A stretch of 33,820 nt of DNA, taken from Bacteroidales bacterium. Lineage in GTDB: Bacteria > Bacteroidota > Bacteroidia > Bacteroidales > S143-33. A program made the translations under genes and the position numbers. Below the pieces are notes generated by a model. The model was not told where the DNA came from. It saw only the letters and a program-made list of their open reading frames with translations, and searched no databases. Within the stretch, counting starts at the first letter, position 1. Each line of letters opens with the position of its first letter. Positions 27,415 through 33,820 of the stretch are shown here, one piece after another. The DNA is taken from assembly GCA_027015275.1 (NCBI GenBank), contig JALWCU010000252.1:1-33820 (forward strand), in the 5' to 3' direction.

Positions 27415-27852
27415 TTAGGTCCCGAAATAATCTGTAAATTCTTGCGCTTTATCTTGCATAGACATGGATTGTACTTGAGCTTCTATCTGTTTTCTTTCGA
27501 GCTTCAGTTGATCCAGCTGATCTTGCAATTTTTGTAATTTTGCTCTAAGATCTTCTATCTGCATTTCCTTTTGTTTGAGCATAGCCTCATATTGTTGCCT
27601 GAGGATAGCTTCTTCTTTCTCTATCTGCATCTGTCGCATAAGTATCTGATGTGCTTTACCCTGTCCTTGACCTCTACCTTGCCCTTTCTTTTTCTCTTTC
27701 AAAGAATCTTCGATAAGTTTATATGGTCCAGCTGCACCAGCCAACAGAACCGTTAGCCACTGCCAATCCGTTTTTATAATTCCTTTGTTATATAAATAGC
27801 CAACAATGAGTACAAGTAAAATTATACCCAAAAAAACATAAAGCTTTTTCAT
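27415..27852 (-). CDS. Membrane-anchored coiled-coil protein of the amidase cassette
   Basis: This 145-residue protein has an N-terminal membrane helix (about 4-21, LYVFLGIILLVLIVGYLY) and a second hydrophobic stretch (about 31-44, WQWLTVLLAGAAGPYKLI). A low-complexity basic linker follows (KKKGQGRGQGQGKAHQ, 54-69), then an unbroken coiled coil (about 72-132) rich in Gln, Lys and Glu. I recognise no family. With two membrane passes both ends would face the cytoplasm; with one the coiled coil would be periplasmic. It sits 14 nt after the amidase gene and 11 nt before the exported coiled-coil gene. Confidence 0.75.
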   Translation of the reverse strand: MKKLYVFLGIILLVLIVGYLYNKGIIKTDWQWLTVLLAGAAGPYKLIEDSLKEKKKGQGRGQGQGKAHQILMRQMQIEKEEAILRQQYEAMLKQKEMQIEDLRAKLQKLQDQLDQLKLERKQIEAQVQSMSMQDKAQEFTDYFGT

Positions 27853-27866
27853 GATTAATAGCTTTT

Positions 27867-28682
27867 TTATTCTGGTTCAACGTATTTTCCAAATATCCAC
27901 CCTTCTATTGTAACTGCAACCTTATACCAGCCATCATGTTCATCCTTTATAATTACTTTTGTTCCTTTGGGCAAGGGTCGAGCAACTATAGGGGCAGTAG
28001 TACTCGGCTTTAGACGTATATTCAGACTCCTTGCTACAATACGCCCAGCCTGTGGTGGCTCAGGTGCTCCATTCTCATCACGATGTGTGCCAAGCAGGCG
28101 GTCTCGTAATTTATCGAGAGGGAAAGCAGGCCCTGGATCTAATTTTCTCCCAGGAGCAATCTCTTCATGCCCAAGGATAAATTTTAATCCATAAGTATCA
28201 ATAAGCAATTGGCAAAGCTCAGTAACAGTATCTATCTGCTCTGGCGTATAAATCTGCCAATAACGAGGACGAGTCTCATTGCGATGAACAGCTTCAATAA
28301 CTTCTGTAGGGCTAAAAGCCTCTCCGTACCATGAGCGAAACACATTTCCACTCTTAGTCAGAGGCCCAGCATTCACAATCTCTATACCAATAGAGAAATT
28401 ATTAAAACCGCTACGTCCATGATAATAACTCTTGCCAGCATGCCATGCAATAAGATTAAATGGCACCAGCTGCGTAACACTTCCATCACGATCGACGACA
28501 ACATGGGCAGAAGCACGTACTCGAGGGTTAGTCAAAGTATTTATAGACTGCTTATAAGGCCCACCCGTGTAATGAATTATTATAGTGTCTAAATCTCCCT
28601 CTTTAAACTCTCCACCATGATTAGGGGAAGGAATCATCTTTTTAACATTCTTGCCATAAAGAATGTGATCTTTGATTTCCAT
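27867..28682 (-). CDS. N-acetylmuramoyl-L-alanine amidase (amidase_2/PGRP fold) with C-terminal SH3 domain
   Basis: This 271-residue enzyme cuts the bond between N-acetylmuramic acid and L-alanine in peptidoglycan. The zinc ligands are in place: His37 (DTIIIHYTGG), His172 (ILGHEEIAPGRK) and Asp182 (KLDPGP). Other fold marks are SAHVVVDRDGSVTQLVPFNLIAWHAGKS and SIGIEIVN. Residues 213-269 form an SH3b domain (GRIVARSLNIRLKPS, then DGWYKVAVTIEGWIFGKYVEP), likely for cell-wall binding. There is no signal peptide or membrane helix, which is unlike most housekeeping amidases and like phage endolysins or enzymes delivered by another route. It heads a four-gene operon with three small membrane or coiled-coil proteins. 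Confidence 0.9.
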   Translation of the reverse strand: MEIKDHILYGKNVKKMIPSPNHGGEFKEGDLDTIIIHYTGGPYKQSINTLTNPRVRASAHVVVDRDGSVTQLVPFNLIAWHAGKSYYHGRSGFNNFSIGIEIVNAGPLTKSGNVFRSWYGEAFSPTEVIEAVHRNETRPRYWQIYTPEQIDTVTELCQLLIDTYGLKFILGHEEIAPGRKLDPGPAFPLDKLRDRLLGTHRDENGAPEPPQAGRIVARSLNIRLKPSTTAPIVARPLPKGTKVIIKDEHDGWYKVAVTIEGWIFGKYVEPE

Positions 28683-28708
28683 AATAAAAAAGATTATTTT
28701 TTTTTTGT

Positions 28709-28738
28709 TAAAAATAATATTTTTTTCAGAAAAGCAAA
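28709..28738 (-). promoter_or_regulatory. Candidate promoter of the amidase cassette
   Basis: On the minus strand TTTG (28738-28735) is followed after 18 nt by TATTTTTA (28716-28709), which matches the -7 consensus TAnnTTTG except at its last base; the spacing is one base short of the usual range. It lies between the terminator of the upstream operon and the amidase ATG at 28682. Sequence here is very AT-rich, so a chance match is possible. Confidence 0.35.
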
Positions 28739-28750
28739 ACCAATAATTGA

Positions 28751-28787
28751 CAAAAAAGCTACCTATGAGAAAAAGGTAGCTTTTTTG
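28751..28787 (-). terminator. Terminator after the rml-lptD-ridA operon
   Basis: A perfect 13-bp stem pairs 28751-28763 (CAAAAAAGCTACC) with 28775-28787 (its complement) around an 11-nt loop. On the minus strand the stem ends in a run of six T. It begins 3 nt after the stop of the lipoprotein gene at 28790. The symmetric A and T runs would let it work in either direction. Confidence 0.85.
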
Positions 28788-28789
28788 AT

Positions 28790-29551
28790 TTAATTTTCAT
28801 AGTTCCAGCCAGCACCCAGACTTGTGCCAACTATCTGGAATGTAATAACATTAGGGGGGCCTTCATATCCCGGCCTTTCCTGCTGTAAAATAATAGCAAT
28901 CTTGTCGTCAATAGGGCTAATCAATACACCGGCAATTGTTTGTGAAATTATTATAGAATTTCTTGGTAAGTCCTTATCATAAACAATCTTAATACCTCTC
29001 TGGGGAGAACGTATAATGATTTTCGTATGTCCCACAGGTTCAAAGCCATACCCCTGTTCCTTGCGGTAATCTGTCTGAAGCTCTACGCTGAAATCATCGC
29101 CCTGATAGGTAAAATATGGCGCAAGTAACTGCGGCTTTTTGTCTTGGATAATATGATATTTATTCAAAATAGTTTTAAACTGGTTATAATTATTTTTCCA
29201 TACTTCTTCCCTTACCACATCCTCGTCAGGCGATGTAGCCCAATGCCAAAGTGTATCACCACTTATTAGATTAACAATATACATTTCGAAAACATACACA
29301 TCCATACCTTCCATAGCAGGTTCTACTATAAAAGCAAAATTGCCGTCATCAGACCAGCCCAGTGGGAACAGTTTATCAATCAAGTAATCAGTACGAGCTT
29401 GATAGTAATATAGCTCTGGTGGAAAAAAATAATCCTGCTCAACAAACTGCTTGGACTTTGTTTGAGCTATGTTTGACTTTTTGTCCTTTTTACAAGAAAA
29501 AATACTTAGGACAATTAGCATAAAGGCAATGTATTTAATCTTTGTAATCAT
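28790..29551 (-). CDS. Lipoprotein of unknown function
   Basis: I start at the ATG at 29551, giving 253 residues with a standard lipoprotein signal (MITKIKYIAFMLIVLSIFSC, lipid-modified Cys20) followed by KKDKKSN. An in-frame ATG at 29572 would overlap ridA by 20 nt and move the signal peptide inward, so it is less likely. The body contains FPLGWSDDGNFAFIVEP, YIVNLISGDTLWHW and ISPIDDKIAIILQQERPG, which suggests repeated beta strands similar to propeller-type repeats; I do not recognise a family. It is probably on the periplasmic side of the inner or outer membrane. It follows ridA with only one base between and precedes a strong terminator. Confidence 0.8.
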   Translation of the reverse strand: MITKIKYIAFMLIVLSIFSCKKDKKSNIAQTKSKQFVEQDYFFPPELYYYQARTDYLIDKLFPLGWSDDGNFAFIVEPAMEGMDVYVFEMYIVNLISGDTLWHWATSPDEDVVREEVWKNNYNQFKTILNKYHIIQDKKPQLLAPYFTYQGDDFSVELQTDYRKEQGYGFEPVGHTKIIIRSPQRGIKIVYDKDLPRNSIIISQTIAGVLISPIDDKIAIILQQERPGYEGPPNVITFQIVGTSLGAGWNYEN

Positions 29552-29552
29552 C

Positions 29553-29936
29553 TTATTTAGATTTAATTGCAATTGTTTCTATCTCTATCAAAACATCCAA
29601 TGGCAAGCGTGCCACCTGAAAAGCTGCACGTGCAGGAGGATTGTCCGAATAAAAACGCTCATAAACTTCATTCATACCGGCAAAATCATCCATGCTTTTG
29701 AGAAAAACAGTAGATTTTACGACATCAGCAAAACTATATCCAGCTGCTTGGAGGATAGCCTCAATATTTTTTAGTTCTTGCTCTGTCTGTTCTTTTATTC
29801 CGCCTTCTACGATCTTACCCGACTGTGGGTCAACCGGTATCTGTCCAGAGATAAATAACATGCCATTCACTTCTACTGCTTGACTATATGGTCCTATTGC
29901 ACGAGGAGCATTATCAGTTGAAATTATGTTTTTCAT
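29553..29936 (-). CDS. ridA: RidA-family enamine/imine deaminase
   Basis: From the ATG at 29936 this is a normal 127-residue RidA ([20 protein letters not shown]). A GTG two codons upstream (29942) is a possible alternative start. The active-site residues are present: Tyr17 (GPYSQA), Arg103 (PPARAAF) and Glu120 (LIEIETIAI), so it should hydrolyse the reactive 2-aminoacrylate-type enamines formed by PLP enzymes such as threonine dehydratase. It lies 28 nt after lptD and one base before the lipoprotein gene. The link with envelope genes is positional only. Confidence 0.93.
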   Translation of the reverse strand: MKNIISTDNAPRAIGPYSQAVEVNGMLFISGQIPVDPQSGKIVEGGIKEQTEQELKNIEAILQAAGYSFADVVKSTVFLKSMDDFAGMNEVYERFYSDNPPARAAFQVARLPLDVLIEIETIAIKSK

Positions 29937-29964
29937 ATTCACTGATTTTTTGTTTTTTACAAAA

Positions 29965-32538
29965 TTACATGAAATTATCGTGCCAACTACGCTGACGTTT
30001 GAACTGAAAGAAACTAAACATTGGAGATTTTATCCTTACTGTAAAAAGATAACTTTTCATTCGTCCTGTAGGTGTAACCTGTAATAACATTTCCCAGCAA
30101 TGTAAATCACGATATATCTGTATTGTTGGCGCAACAAGAGTTTTCTTATTAAAATCAAACCCAGTAAAAAGCTGGACTGTCCAGTAAGGCGTCGGATTCA
30201 TGGCAAACGTTGTATTCAATATCTGAGATGTCCGCAGAACCGATCTTCCTGTCTTATTGTCAAAAACGCTATTCAAGCTAAACCTATAATCAATAGAAAA
30301 ATTCCATTTAGGATTAAAATATTTGTAAGGGACATACTGTTGCTTTGCTGGCGGTTCCTTCTGCCCTCTTTGTGGCTTTTGTTCCCCATTCTGAAAATCT
30401 TGTGAACTTAAATTAAAAGTTGTATGAAAAGTCAGGCTCCTGAGACGCAGAAGTTTTCCTGAGACTGTGTACTCATAAACATTAATTCTGCGACCAGTTT
30501 TATCAATAGTATAAGGATCTAAGATTGCATTAAATGAAAAATTCGTATATCTGCCCAAATTAGTACTTGCATTTATACTAATAGGACTAAAACGCAGAGA
30601 GTCAGCAGCAAAATTATAATTCCCTGAAATTGAAAGAATATCCAATAAACGTACCTTTTTTTCAACCACAGTGTCGCCCTCTCTCTTACGGATTTTCATC
30701 TCAAAATTATTATTAATGCCATAATTTATACTCTTCTGCAATCCTCTACCCGGCAGCCCCACAGGAGCTCTATAAAAAGCAGAGTAAAATCTAGTATTTG
30801 TAGTATCTCCAGGTTCAGGTAAATAAATTCCATACTTGGGATTACCAAAATCTGGTCGGTAAATAAAACCTATATGTGGCGTAAGCTTGTGCCTTATAGC
30901 CTTAATACCAAACGCATTTACTCTAAATATACCATATAAATTAGTAGAAGCGTTCAACCCAAAGTTATATTCATAAATATGACGAGGGCGAAATATAGTA
31001 TCTATCTCGACAGTAGTGTCATTTATCATACGTTTGTTTATATAAGAGAAATACACTCGGCCAACGTAATTGAATGTAGGTGAGATATTTATATAATGGA
31101 AAAGATGTATTGGTTTAAGATTTATCGGTATGGTATATCTTAGTCCGTCCTGCATTAAATATCTTAGAGTATCTGGATGATAAAACAATGTTGTATCTGA
31201 TATATGCGGAAGTGTATTTTCAAAATTAGCTCTCAAGCCAATAGAAATATCTTTAAACCAAGACTTAGAACTTGGTTTAAAAAGCTTTTTAAAAGGCTGA
31301 ATACGATTCATTACAAAAGAGATATGTGGTGCATTAATATCAATAGTATTATCTTGAAAATTTTGTGTAGCCGAAGCATTGACGCTAATACGAAAAGGGG
31401 TACCACGGAAATTCTTGGTCAAATTGATACTTGAATTAGATGTATTCTTAACAAACTGCTGAATATTGACAGCATTATATTGCTCATATTTACCCATAGA
31501 AAAATTCACATTTGCTGAAAAATTCAAAGTGGGATTAGCCTTTGGCTTCTGATGAAAGGTAAAAATAAAATTATAAAGATTCTGTTTGCGGCTATCAAGA
31601 AGTATTCTCTCTTCTGTCGTTCTATGCGTGTAATTAAAAGAAAGAGTAGCCTGGTACCTATAACGGTCATTAATCCTGAGCCTTGTTTTCAACCCCCAGC
31701 TTCCTTTGGAAAAAATATCTGCCAGAACCTTCAAGTCCATTTTATCATTTAAAACAAAATAATAACCACCATTTATAAGTCCAATACCTCTTTCCTGTTC
31801 CTGATATAACTCTGGCTGTATTATACCCGATGTATTATACTTTCGCTGTGGGAAATAACCAAATGGAAGGCCTATTGGAATTGGAATGTCTTCAATAACA
31901 AAATAAAAAGGGCCTGTAACTATAGCTTTATTAGGTATATATCTAGCCTTGGATAACTTTATGTAATAATGTGGATGATCCAGATTACACGTAGTAAATT
32001 TACCGTGCAAGATATTAGTCGTCCCGCTTGGAAATATTTTAACCTGAGAGCCATGCAAAAAACCTTCTGATTGCTCGGTCTTTACATTCCGAGCATAACC
32101 TTTGCGCGTCTTGAAATTATATTTCATATATGAGGCAACAAACTTATCTTCCTTGTTATCAAATTCTGGTTTCTCGTCAATATGTCCCAGACTATCGTAA
32201 GTAATATAAGATTCTATTTCATTGTGGGTTATGTCAACTCTGACTTTGCCTGCTTTGAGTTCCATATCCTTGCTTTTCAGATCCACCCCATTGTACATAT
32301 ATGCAATCATACTATCCATATAAAGATGCAGAGAATCCTTGACCGTGTATTCTACCAGTCTGTCCAATGGCTTTGGCTTAGTAGTGTCTTTCTTCACACC
32401 TAGAGACACAGTATCGATTTTCTTAACGCCAAAATTCTTTAATGAATCTTGCGTCTTTAACGTATCTACCTTCTGAGCAGAAACAGTAAAAGCAGACAAA
32501 GCTAAAAATATTATTATCAGATATTTACAAATTCTCAT
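29965..32538 (-). CDS. lptD: LptD-type LPS assembly outer-membrane protein
   Basis: This 857-residue protein has a signal peptide (residues 1-21, ending TVSAQ). An OstA-like domain follows (about 65-235) with [73 protein letters not shown] and [22 protein letters not shown], all typical of Bacteroidota LptD. The remaining 600 residues form a large beta-barrel rich in aromatic strand ends. LptD inserts lipopolysaccharide into the outer leaflet of the outer membrane, usually with LptE, which is not in this window. It starts 19 nt after rmlD, so LPS sugar synthesis and LPS export are probably co-transcribed. The Cys residues that form disulfides in E. coli LptD are not evident (one Cys near the N-terminus and in TTCNL, one in DLHCWEM). 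Confidence 0.88.
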   Translation of the reverse strand: MRICKYLIIIFLALSAFTVSAQKVDTLKTQDSLKNFGVKKIDTVSLGVKKDTTKPKPLDRLVEYTVKDSLHLYMDSMIAYMYNGVDLKSKDMELKAGKVRVDITHNEIESYITYDSLGHIDEKPEFDNKEDKFVASYMKYNFKTRKGYARNVKTEQSEGFLHGSQVKIFPSGTTNILHGKFTTCNLDHPHYYIKLSKARYIPNKAIVTGPFYFVIEDIPIPIGLPFGYFPQRKYNTSGIIQPELYQEQERGIGLINGGYYFVLNDKMDLKVLADIFSKGSWGLKTRLRINDRYRYQATLSFNYTHRTTEERILLDSRKQNLYNFIFTFHQKPKANPTLNFSANVNFSMGKYEQYNAVNIQQFVKNTSNSSINLTKNFRGTPFRISVNASATQNFQDNTIDINAPHISFVMNRIQPFKKLFKPSSKSWFKDISIGLRANFENTLPHISDTTLFYHPDTLRYLMQDGLRYTIPINLKPIHLFHYINISPTFNYVGRVYFSYINKRMINDTTVEIDTIFRPRHIYEYNFGLNASTNLYGIFRVNAFGIKAIRHKLTPHIGFIYRPDFGNPKYGIYLPEPGDTTNTRFYSAFYRAPVGLPGRGLQKSINYGINNNFEMKIRKREGDTVVEKKVRLLDILSISGNYNFAADSLRFSPISINASTNLGRYTNFSFNAILDPYTIDKTGRRINVYEYTVSGKLLRLRSLTFHTTFNLSSQDFQNGEQKPQRGQKEPPAKQQYVPYKYFNPKWNFSIDYRFSLNSVFDNKTGRSVLRTSQILNTTFAMNPTPYWTVQLFTGFDFNKKTLVAPTIQIYRDLHCWEMLLQVTPTGRMKSYLFTVRIKSPMFSFFQFKRQRSWHDNFM

Positions 32539-32557
32539 TACTGTGATTTTTTCAACT

Positions 32558-33421
32558 TCATACTAATCTCGCCAAGGCCTTCTTGAGGCTATCGCGCCAA
32601 TGAGGAATATCCACTTTGTACAAAGATTTAATTTTTGCTTTATCGAGTACACTAAACGAAGGACGTGGAGCAGGTCGTGGAAACTGCGATGTACGGATAG
32701 GGAAGAGCTTTATCTCCTTGCCTGTGTATTCAAAAATAGCCTGGGCAAAATCATACCACGAAGCCACACCTTCATCAGAAAAATGATACAGCCCCGGCTG
32801 AATCAATAACTGCTCATTCTCATGCTTTTCTATTATCATCATGATCATGCGCGCCAGATCCAACGCATAAGTAGGTGTACCGACCTGATCATATACCACG
32901 CTTATCTCTTGCTTTTTCTCGGCCAAGGTAAGCATTGTTTTTACAAAATTATTTCCATACTCTGAATAAAGCCAGGATGAACGCAGGACAATGCCAAAAT
33001 TATACTTCAATACGTACTGTTCGCCCTCTGCCTTGCTCTTAGCATAGATACCCAAAGGATTCACAGTATCCTGCTCTGTGTATGGCTGTGCTTTCTTCCC
33101 ATCAAAAACATAATCTGTCGAAATATGAATAAACTTAGCACCTATCCATTCTGCTGCCTGTACCATATTAAACACAGCCCTACTGTTTACCAAAAATGCG
33201 TTTTCTCTGTCTTCCTCAGCTTTGTCAACGGCTGTATATGCAGCAGCATTAATTATCCAATCAAATCCTTCGTAACGTATAAAATCACTTACATGTGGCA
33301 TGTCACGCAAATCCAGCTTATCTGTATTGGTGAAAACGAATTGATAATCATCATATTGCATGGCAAGTCTTCTGAGCTCCTGCCCCAATTGACCAGTGCT
33401 GCCAGTAACCAGTATTTTCAT
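32558..33421 (-). CDS. rmlD: dTDP-4-dehydrorhamnose reductase
   Basis: This 287-residue short-chain dehydrogenase makes dTDP-L-rhamnose, the last step of the pathway. It has the NAD(P) glycine motif VTGSTGQLGQEL (5-16), INAAAYTAVDKAE (57-69), STDYVFDG (101-108), and the catalytic Tyr126-xxx-Lys130 in YAKSK. The rmlC stop and rmlD start overlap by one base (TAATG), so the two are translationally coupled. The order rmlC-rmlD is common; rmlA and rmlB, if clustered, would lie beyond the window. Confidence 0.96.
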   Translation of the reverse strand: MKILVTGSTGQLGQELRRLAMQYDDYQFVFTNTDKLDLRDMPHVSDFIRYEGFDWIINAAAYTAVDKAEEDRENAFLVNSRAVFNMVQAAEWIGAKFIHISTDYVFDGKKAQPYTEQDTVNPLGIYAKSKAEGEQYVLKYNFGIVLRSSWLYSEYGNNFVKTMLTLAEKKQEISVVYDQVGTPTYALDLARMIMMIIEKHENEQLLIQPGLYHFSDEGVASWYDFAQAIFEYTGKEIKLFPIRTSQFPRPAPRPSFSVLDKAKIKSLYKVDIPHWRDSLKKALARLV

Positions 33422-33820
33422 TACTCAAAAATTTTTGCTTGTTTAAATAATGGCAAATTCCTGTCCTTATCTGAAATTATGCGCTTCTCTTCTGGGACAT
33501 TCCATTCTATTTTCAGGCTGTCATCCGCTAAATTTATACCTGCTTCTGCCTCAGGGTTATAATATTGATCTGTCTTGTAAAAAACTATAGCCTCCTCTGA
33601 TAGAACAGCGTATCCATGCGCAAAGCCCTTTGGTATAAAAAGCTGTAAATGATTATCTTCTGTAAGCTCAATAATAAAATACTGGCCAAAAGTGGGCGAA
33701 TCCTTTCTTATATCCAGCGCCACATCGAGAATTATTCCTTTGATAGCTCGCACAAGCTTGGACTGCGCAAAAGGCGGCATCTGATAGTGCAATCCGCGTA
33801 TTACCCCATAGACTGATTTT
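33421..33820 (-). CDS. rmlC: dTDP-4-dehydrorhamnose 3,5-epimerase, 5' end outside window
   Basis: The frame is open to the window edge, with 132 codons plus stop visible. It starts in SVYGVIRGLHYQMPPFAQSK, the conserved RmlC segment with a catalytic histidine, so about 50 N-terminal residues lie outside. The cupin core continues LFIPKGFAHGYAVLSEEAIVFYKTDQYYNP, followed by the usual ending with SLKIEWNVPEEKRIISDKDRNLPLF. The enzyme inverts C3 and C5 of dTDP-4-keto-6-deoxyglucose. The TTG at 33792 is part of the RGLHYQ core and is not the start. Confidence 0.94.
   Translation of the reverse strand, partial: KSVYGVIRGLHYQMPPFAQSKLVRAIKGIILDVALDIRKDSPTFGQYFIIELTEDNHLQLFIPKGFAHGYAVLSEEAIVFYKTDQYYNPEAEAGINLADDSLKIEWNVPEEKRIISDKDRNLPLFKQAKIFE

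Noticed and set aside
27646-27696. Gly-Gln repeats in the coiled-coil protein as a mobile repeat or assembly error
   Set aside because: The repeat is very short (GQGRGQGQGK) and in frame, so it is best seen as a low-complexity linker.
26442-28682. A remnant prophage
   Set aside because: No integrase, terminase, portal, capsid, tail or attachment-site repeat is visible on either side; only a lysis-like gene set is present.
29552-29572. Upstream ATG for the lipoprotein gene at 29572
   Set aside because: It would overlap ridA and push the lipoprotein signal peptide inward; the ATG at 29551 gives a standard signal.
29960-29967. TAATTTTG before ridA as a promoter
   Set aside because: It fits the -7 box but the -33 region at the correct spacing has no match; ridA is more likely co-transcribed with lptD.

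Overview
The window is about 33.8 kb of an AT-rich chromosome from a member of Bacteroidota, most likely the Bacteroidia (order not certain). The evidence is the undivided ribosomal cluster in the Bacteroidota order (rpsL-rpsG-fusA followed directly by rpsJ, with no tuf between, and secY-map-infA-rpmJ with no adk), promoter-like elements of the Bacteroides type (TTTG, about 19 nt, TAnnTTTG), near absence of Shine-Dalgarno sequences, a type IX secretion sorting-domain-like tail on one secreted protein, and Bacteroidota-style outer-membrane lipoproteins. Every gene I can support lies on the minus strand, so the genes are read from high to low coordinates.

Reading in the direction of transcription: (a) 33820-28790 is a cell-envelope operon: rmlC (5' end beyond the window), rmlD, an LptD-type outer-membrane LPS assembly protein, RidA and a lipoprotein of unknown function, closed by a strong hairpin terminator. 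(b) 28682-26442 is a compact four-gene cassette: a peptidoglycan amidase with a C-terminal SH3 domain and no signal peptide, followed by three small membrane or coiled-coil proteins. It resembles a phage lysis module but has no phage genes around it. (c) 26260-25568 is a lone predicted outer-membrane lipoprotein. (d) 25366-7038 is the str-S10-spc-alpha supercluster: 28 ribosomal proteins, EF-G, SecY, methionine aminopeptidase, IF-1 and the RNA polymerase alpha subunit. It has a promoter at each of two points (before rpsL and before rpsM), a possible RNA switch before fusA, a terminator-like hairpin before rpoA, and a strong terminator after rplQ. (e) 6951-4845 is a family 4 glycosyltransferase overlapping an EamA-type transporter. 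(f) 4653-1405 is a secreted tricorn-type protease with its own promoter and terminator. (g) 1233-1 is a secreted endonuclease/exonuclease/phosphatase-family protein, cut at the window edge inside its C-terminal sorting domain.

Most of the window is conserved housekeeping content. The parts worth a second look are the lysis-like cassette, RNA structures in the rpsG-fusA and rpsD-rpoA spacers, the acidic tail on L17, and the arrangement of the rplQ terminator with a candidate promoter for the glycosyltransferase. No stretch over 300 bases lacks a gene. I saw no tRNA, rRNA, CRISPR array, insertion sequence or integrase.
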